Part shown: one piece after another, positions 60,234-64,000 of the stretch
Position numbering within the stretch: the first letter of the stretch is position 1
How the letters are laid out: every line of letters begins with the position of its first letter
DNA from: Gammaproteobacteria bacterium
GTDB taxonomy: Bacteria; Pseudomonadota; Gammaproteobacteria; Xanthomonadales; Marinicellaceae
Length of the DNA: 64,000 nt
Direction: 5' to 3'
NCBI GenBank assembly: GCA_041395445.1
Contig: JAWLAO010000002.1
Span: forward strand, 186,001 to 250,000
Translations under genes and position numbers: made by a program
The notes under the pieces: generated by a model
What the model saw: the letters and a program-made list of their open reading frames with translations, nothing else
Told to the model about the DNA's origin: nothing
Databases searched by the model: none

Positions 60234-61010
60234 CTAATAATCAAACTGATATTTGTCAGAAACTGTCAATACTTCGACACCTGTTTCGGTGACGACCATT
60301 GTGTGTTCCCATTGAGCGGATAAACTTCTGTCCTTGGTAACAACGGTCCAGCCGTCATTGAGCAATCTGGAGTGACGTTTGCCAAGATTAATCATGGGTT
60401 CAATCGTGAAAGTCATGCCTTTTTTGAGTGTGACTCCGGTTCCTTTCATACCATAATGCAAGACTTGTGGAGCTTCATGAAATGTATTGCCAATTCCATG
60501 TCCGCAATATTCTCGCACAACGCTAAATCCATGTTTGTGAGCATGTTCAGCAATCGCATAACCGATATCACCCAACTTAATACCAGGCGCCACCATACGA
60601 ATACCAATTTCCATGCATTGTTTTGTCACATCAATGAGTTTTTGTGCACGCCCTGAAACTTTTCCAACGACAAACATGCGCGAGGTATCTCCATACCATC
60701 CATCTTTGATGACCGTAACATCAATGTTCACGATATCACCATTTTTTAATTTTTTATCGGCAGGGATGCCATGACAAATGACTTGGTTGATTGATGTGCA
60801 AATTGATTTGGGAAATCCATTGTAGTTTAATGGAGCAGGTATCGCACCCTGAACATTGACAATGTAATCATGACAGATTTTATCAAGCTCTTCGGTTGTA
60901 ACACCGGCGACAACGTGAGGCTCAATCATATCGAGAACTTCAGCTGCCAAACGTCCGGCAACCCGCATTTTTTGAATTTCTTCTTCGGTTTTTATTGAAA
61001 TTGGCTCCAT
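60234..61010 (-). CDS. map: Methionine aminopeptidase, type I
   Basis: The 258-residue enzyme removes N-terminal Met from new proteins. Metal ligands are seen in GDIVNIDVTVIKDGWYGDTSRMF, EYCGHGIGNTFHEAP and TIEPMINLG, and the last Glu in WEHTMVVTETG. ICHGIPADKKL is the substrate-site His. It is the first gene of map-glnD-dapD; in many relatives rpsB lies divergently next to map, but not here. Confidence 0.96.
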   Translation of the reverse strand: MEPISIKTEEEIQKMRVAGRLAAEVLDMIEPHVVAGVTTEELDKICHDYIVNVQGAIPAPLNYNGFPKSICTSINQVICHGIPADKKLKNGDIVNIDVTVIKDGWYGDTSRMFVVGKVSGRAQKLIDVTKQCMEIGIRMVAPGIKLGDIGYAIAEHAHKHGFSVVREYCGHGIGNTFHEAPQVLHYGMKGTGVTLKKGMTFTIEPMINLGKRHSRLLNDGWTVVTKDRSLSAQWEHTMVVTETGVEVLTVSDKYQFDY

Positions 61011-61065
61011 TAATACAATTTGGAATTTGAAAAAACGCTATTGTAGCCTAATTTTCAAAAAAAAT

Positions 61066-61134
61066 ATGAAAAACACTATGAAACAGTTATTATTGATTTC
61101 TTTGTTGCTATTGGTTCTATCACACTATGATTAA
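61066..61134 (+). CDS. Possible 22-residue hydrophobic leader peptide
   Basis: ATG 61066 (or 61078) reads MKNTMKQLLLISLLLLVLSH and two more residues before TAA. It looks like a signal peptide that goes nowhere, and it ends in an 8-base overlap with the metallopeptidase ATG, so it may couple translation. It is too short for confidence. Confidence 0.3.
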   Translation: MKNTMKQLLLISLLLLVLSHYD

Positions 61135-62008
61135 ATCTTTATTAGTTTTGATACTCATAATTATCTCTAATCAAGCGGGTTCGGTGAAAATTATTGGATT
61201 AGAAGATGACGGAAAAACTCCATTGCAGAAGTTTTTAGATAATCAGCTGATTTCCGGTGTTTATGATGTCCATAATCCCATATATTGTTCACAAAAAGCC
61301 AAGAAACAATACTTGCCAGAAATTTTGCCATTAGATACTGTTCTCAAAGTAATGAAAAATGGTAATCAAGTGACGGTAAAAGGTAATATGGATATATTGG
61401 TCTCAATTATCAAAAGAGCGTTAGAAATTCTCAATAATAACAATGACTTAATGACTTATAAAAAACACGTTTGTGTCGGTTTTTTCAATGATGAGAAAGC
61501 TATCAATGGCAATGCATATTCGCATGGTCATGGGTACATGATTTTTGATTTCAAATTGATTCAATATTTGTACAATTTGCCGGATGAAATGCGAAGCTCG
61601 TGGGTGTTTGACTATCTGGCTTTGCATGAGTTTGCTCATCAGTTGCAATATTGGAATGCTGATGAAGAGATTTTGAATGTAGTCAAAAACAAGCAAAGCT
61701 CCAAAAACTCTGAACTGGCAGCAGATTGCGTATCTGCCGCACTATTAACAAACATGAACATTGGATTGCCACCGGATCTTTTTGATGTGAGTGCCGTGGG
61801 AATTACCGGCGGAGCTTATGCTCTTGGTGATTTTTTATATGAATCACCGGATCATCACGGCACGCCCGAAGAACGGAAAAAAGCGGCTCAGTTTGGTATT
61901 AACATGATAATTGATAATATGGATGCAATCAAATCCGGGATCTTGAAACATACAAGTGGTTCTATTCTTAAAAGTTGCAACACTTTTGTGAAGCTGACAC
62001 TTAATTAA
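61127..62008 (+). CDS. Exported zinc metallopeptidase-like protein
   Basis: This 293-residue protein has a signal peptide (MIKSLLVLILIIISNQAGS). Its zinc site is HEFAH (near residue 164, in DYLALHEFAHQLQYW), and a downstream ELAADC holds the third ligand, as in gluzincin-type peptidases. A late GTPEERKKAAQFG motif recalls YpfJ/neutral zinc metallopeptidases. The order of motifs supports an M48/U9715-like fold, but the family is not certain. It lies 16 bases before epmC. Confidence 0.72.
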   Translation: MIKSLLVLILIIISNQAGSVKIIGLEDDGKTPLQKFLDNQLISGVYDVHNPIYCSQKAKKQYLPEILPLDTVLKVMKNGNQVTVKGNMDILVSIIKRALEILNNNNDLMTYKKHVCVGFFNDEKAINGNAYSHGHGYMIFDFKLIQYLYNLPDEMRSSWVFDYLALHEFAHQLQYWNADEEILNVVKNKQSSKNSELAADCVSAALLTNMNIGLPPDLFDVSAVGITGGAYALGDFLYESPDHHGTPEERKKAAQFGINMIIDNMDAIKSGILKHTSGSILKSCNTFVKLTLN

Positions 62009-62024
62009 TATTCAGGAGTTTGAC

Positions 62025-62555
62025 ATGGAATTGTCGGAGTTGTTAAATCTGTTAAACACTCAATTTTTAAACCAATACCGAACTAAAATCATTGGTGGTT
62101 TTACCGAGCCTTTTTATAAAACTTTTACTGATGATGAGTTTGCAGAAATTCAATTTTCCCACGATTATATTCGCAGTGCTTTGCATGAACTGGCTCACTG
62201 GTGTGTGGCAGGTAAAGAGCGGCGAAAACTCGATGATTTTGGCTATTGGTATGCACCGGATGGGCGTACTCAAGATCAACAAAATAAATTCTTCAAAGTC
62301 GAAGTCAAACCGCAAGCCATCGAATGGGCTTTTTCAATTCTCTGTGATGTTAAGTTCGAGCCAAGCATGGATAATCTCAATAATGCGACAGAAGGAGCGG
62401 AACAGTTTACTCTTGATGTGAAGAATCAACTTGAAGATTATATACAGAATGGTTTTAGTAAGCGTGTTAGTGAGATTTTGAGGTTATTAGCTAATGAACA
62501 GGGTATTGGAGATATTTATGATTATATCGTAAATATTTTGGGTTATTCCGAGTGA
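62025..62555 (+). CDS. epmC: Elongation factor P hydroxylase
   Basis: The 176-residue YfcM family protein hydroxylates the modified lysine of EF-P, which helps ribosomes pass proline runs. Family motifs are ALHELAHWCVAGKERRKLDDFGYWYAPDGRTQDQQ and VEVKPQAIEWAF, shown here in pieces. HELAH is the metal site. CAGGAG precedes the ATG. Its partners epmA and epmB are not in the window. Confidence 0.92.
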   Translation: MELSELLNLLNTQFLNQYRTKIIGGFTEPFYKTFTDDEFAEIQFSHDYIRSALHELAHWCVAGKERRKLDDFGYWYAPDGRTQDQQNKFFKVEVKPQAIEWAFSILCDVKFEPSMDNLNNATEGAEQFTLDVKNQLEDYIQNGFSKRVSEILRLLANEQGIGDIYDYIVNILGYSE

Positions 62556-62590
62556 GTGGAACGATCGGAGAATTCTGAAAACTGTCTAAG

Positions 62591-62630
62591 GAACACAGAG
62601 TTCACAGAGAAAACACGGAGTTGCACAGAG
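62591..62630 (+). repeat. CACAGAG short repeat array
   Basis: CACAGAG or CACGGAG occurs four times at 9-11 base spacing (62594, 62603, 62614, 62624), followed by a T run. It is an interspersed repeat rather than a gene. Confidence 0.6.
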
Positions 62631-62649
62631 TTTTTTTTTATTATCCGTC

Positions 62650-62707
62650 ATACCTGCGCAGGCAGGTATCTCACTAATTTCAGTCTCGCTCCAATGCTCT
62701 GAGACTG
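62650..62707. repeat. Two adjacent hairpin repeats
   Basis: ATACCTGC-GCAG-GCAGGTAT (62650-62669) is a perfect 8-bp stem. CAGTCTC / GAGACTG (62681-62707) is a second 7-bp stem. Both resemble dispersed bacterial palindromes. The remaining bases to the transposase (62708-62881) are AT-rich, and I see no gene in them. Confidence 0.6.
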
Positions 62708-62881
62708 TGAAATAACATATAGAAAAATCATCGTAAATATGGATTGTTCTCATTTTTCTATATTGTACTAAATTTATGATTAACTACTTTATATTTTCTT
62801 ACTAGCTATAAATTTAGCTTTGCTTGTCATTATCTTCAATAACTGACTTTTTACTCAGGTGAATATGGCCTTTTAAAGGTC

Positions 62882-64000
62882 TTACATCAATCTTATCATT
62901 TTTCTAAATATATCAATACCCAGTATATTTAATACTCGCTTAAAATTGTAAGTAAACATGATTAATGCATTTTCACCAGATACCTTTTCAATGCCCCGAA
63001 CAAGATAATGATCCCAACCGAGCATTCGTTTTATTGTTCCAAATGGATGCTCTACAATGGAACCTCTTTTCTTAATAATTTCTTTTGATTCCTCTAAGGC
63101 CATATTTTCCCTATGTTTTTCAACCACAGCTTCATATTCCCATCTATAAATCACTTTATAAGACGCCTTAGATGACAAGCATTTTTCTCGTAATGGACAT
63201 CCATTACAATCCGGGTTTGTCGTTGCATATTTATAGTATAGTTTTTCATTTTTAGTTTGTTTCGATATTGTTTTTTTGAGGCTCTTATTGTTTGGACATA
63301 CATAACAGTCATTTTGTGAATCATATTTAAAGGCGTCTCTTGTATATTTACCTTTGTTTTTTTGACCTTGAGTTTTATTGCCTTCAGGTATTGATATTTT
63401 GATGTTGTCATCCACACACTTCTTGATCTCTTTGGCACTAAAGTATCTACATCACCGACTATGTCTAATTCCTGAACTTCAAGATTCTCTTTGCTTTGAA
63501 CTGACATATTGTGAAGTTGTTCTAAGTCATTACCACTTGAGGAAACATCAGTGGCTACTATTAATTTGAATTTTTCATCTACTGTTATTTGTGTATTGTA
63601 AGCCACAAGGTTATGAGCAGGCTTTTTCATTAGTGATGCATCCGGGTCTGTGAGGTTATGTTGCTTTTTTTAGTTTCTCAAGAAGCGCTAAATCATCTAA
63701 CAGCTTTTGTTGTCTGGCTTTCAGTTTTTCTATATCCCTGGGTAATTTATCTGCCAGGTTTGATGGTTGCTTTTCTTTATCCGAACTATCTAAAGTTTTT
63801 AAATAGGTTTCAATTTTCTCATCTATAATTACCAAGTCTTTTTCAATTGTCTTCTTCATTAGTAATTTGTTTTTTGAGGCATTGGCTTTTAAAATGCTCC
63901 ATCAACAGCTTTTAGACCATCTCCAATCAAACTCAGGTTCTTACATAACAGAACAAAGTGTCTAAATGTCTTTCTTAGTGCTTTGGGATTGTTTTTCTAA
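62882..64000 (-). pseudogene. IS1182-family transposase, frameshifted, runs off right edge
   Basis: A DDE transposase of the IS1182 type. From the right edge: LCKNLSLIGDGLKAVDG, a coiled coil (KTIEKDLVIIDEKIETYLKTLD), LTDPDASLMKKPAHNLVAYNTQITVDEKFKLIVATDVSS, then CPNNKSLKKT with the Cys-rich NPDCNGCPLREKC and EHPFGTIKRMLGWDHYLVRG. Three single-base frame breaks are seen, near 63892 (T run), 63665 (A run) and 63453 (G). Each can be mended by one base. It may be a decayed copy or carry consensus errors. No terminal repeat was found at the left end. Confidence 0.85.

Noticed and set aside
63656..63680. A7 run in the IS1182 gene as a programmed frameshift site
   Set aside because: The frame change needed is +1 (or -2), not the -1 used at A-AAA-AAG sites, and IS1182 transposases are normally one frame.

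Overview
The window is one stretch of an AT-rich (clearly below 50% GC) gammaproteobacterial chromosome. The evidence is gene order that is typical of that class: tyrS / M23 peptidase / anmK / mutY; hisC-aroA-cmk-rpsA-ihfB; xseA diverging from guaB, then guaA; tilS-accA; umuDC; map-glnD-dapD; epmC. An EF-P hydroxylase, K+-type membrane pyrophosphatase, TonB-dependent receptor with beta-propeller phytase, and a sorting-tail surface protein suggest a free-living aquatic or soil bacterium. I cannot name the genus.

Layout. 0-9.4 kb: partial membrane protein, VOC protein and tyrS (minus); M23 peptidase, anmK, mutY, a beta-propeller surface protein, formylglutamate amidohydrolase and the ABC-F factor yheS (plus). 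9.4-15 kb: an unusual cytoplasmic signalling locus. Two plus-strand genes converge on a minus-strand set encoding a roadblock protein, an Aer-type PAS protein, a PhnD-like binding protein without a signal peptide, a GTPase with an N-terminal extension, and an ABC ATPase fused to a dual-specificity phosphatase. A perfect FNR/Anr-type site lies exactly 41.5 bases upstream of the predicted start of the roadblock-PAS-PhnD operon. 15-25.6 kb: stand-alone EF-G, a voltage-gated channel with a Ca-channel-like filter, GNAT, SDR, M14-family deacylase, and a Gld-type ABC export cluster with DUF4340. 25.6-32.5 kb: hisC-aroA-cmk-rpsA-ihfB, split between aroA and cmk by an IS3 remnant and a VapBC module. 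32.5-43.8 kb: yigZ, xseA, guaB, a repeat-flanked lipoprotein gene, guaA, TonB-like protein, tilS, accA, yaaA, adenine/adenosine deaminase. 43.9-52.8 kb: RND pump, umuDC, pyrophosphatase, cyclophilin. 52.8-64 kb: TonB receptor/phytase pair, dapD-glnD-map, metallopeptidase, epmC, interspersed repeats and a broken IS1182-type transposase running off the right edge.

Sequence quality matters for reading this window. Six cellular genes are broken by a single change each: in-frame stops in tyrS and aroA, and one-base indels, all in short runs of one base, in cmk, the GNAT gene, the SDR gene and the channel C-terminus. In every case the full family sequence resumes immediately after the lesion. This looks more like consensus error in the assembly than decay, because tyrS, aroA and cmk are normally essential.
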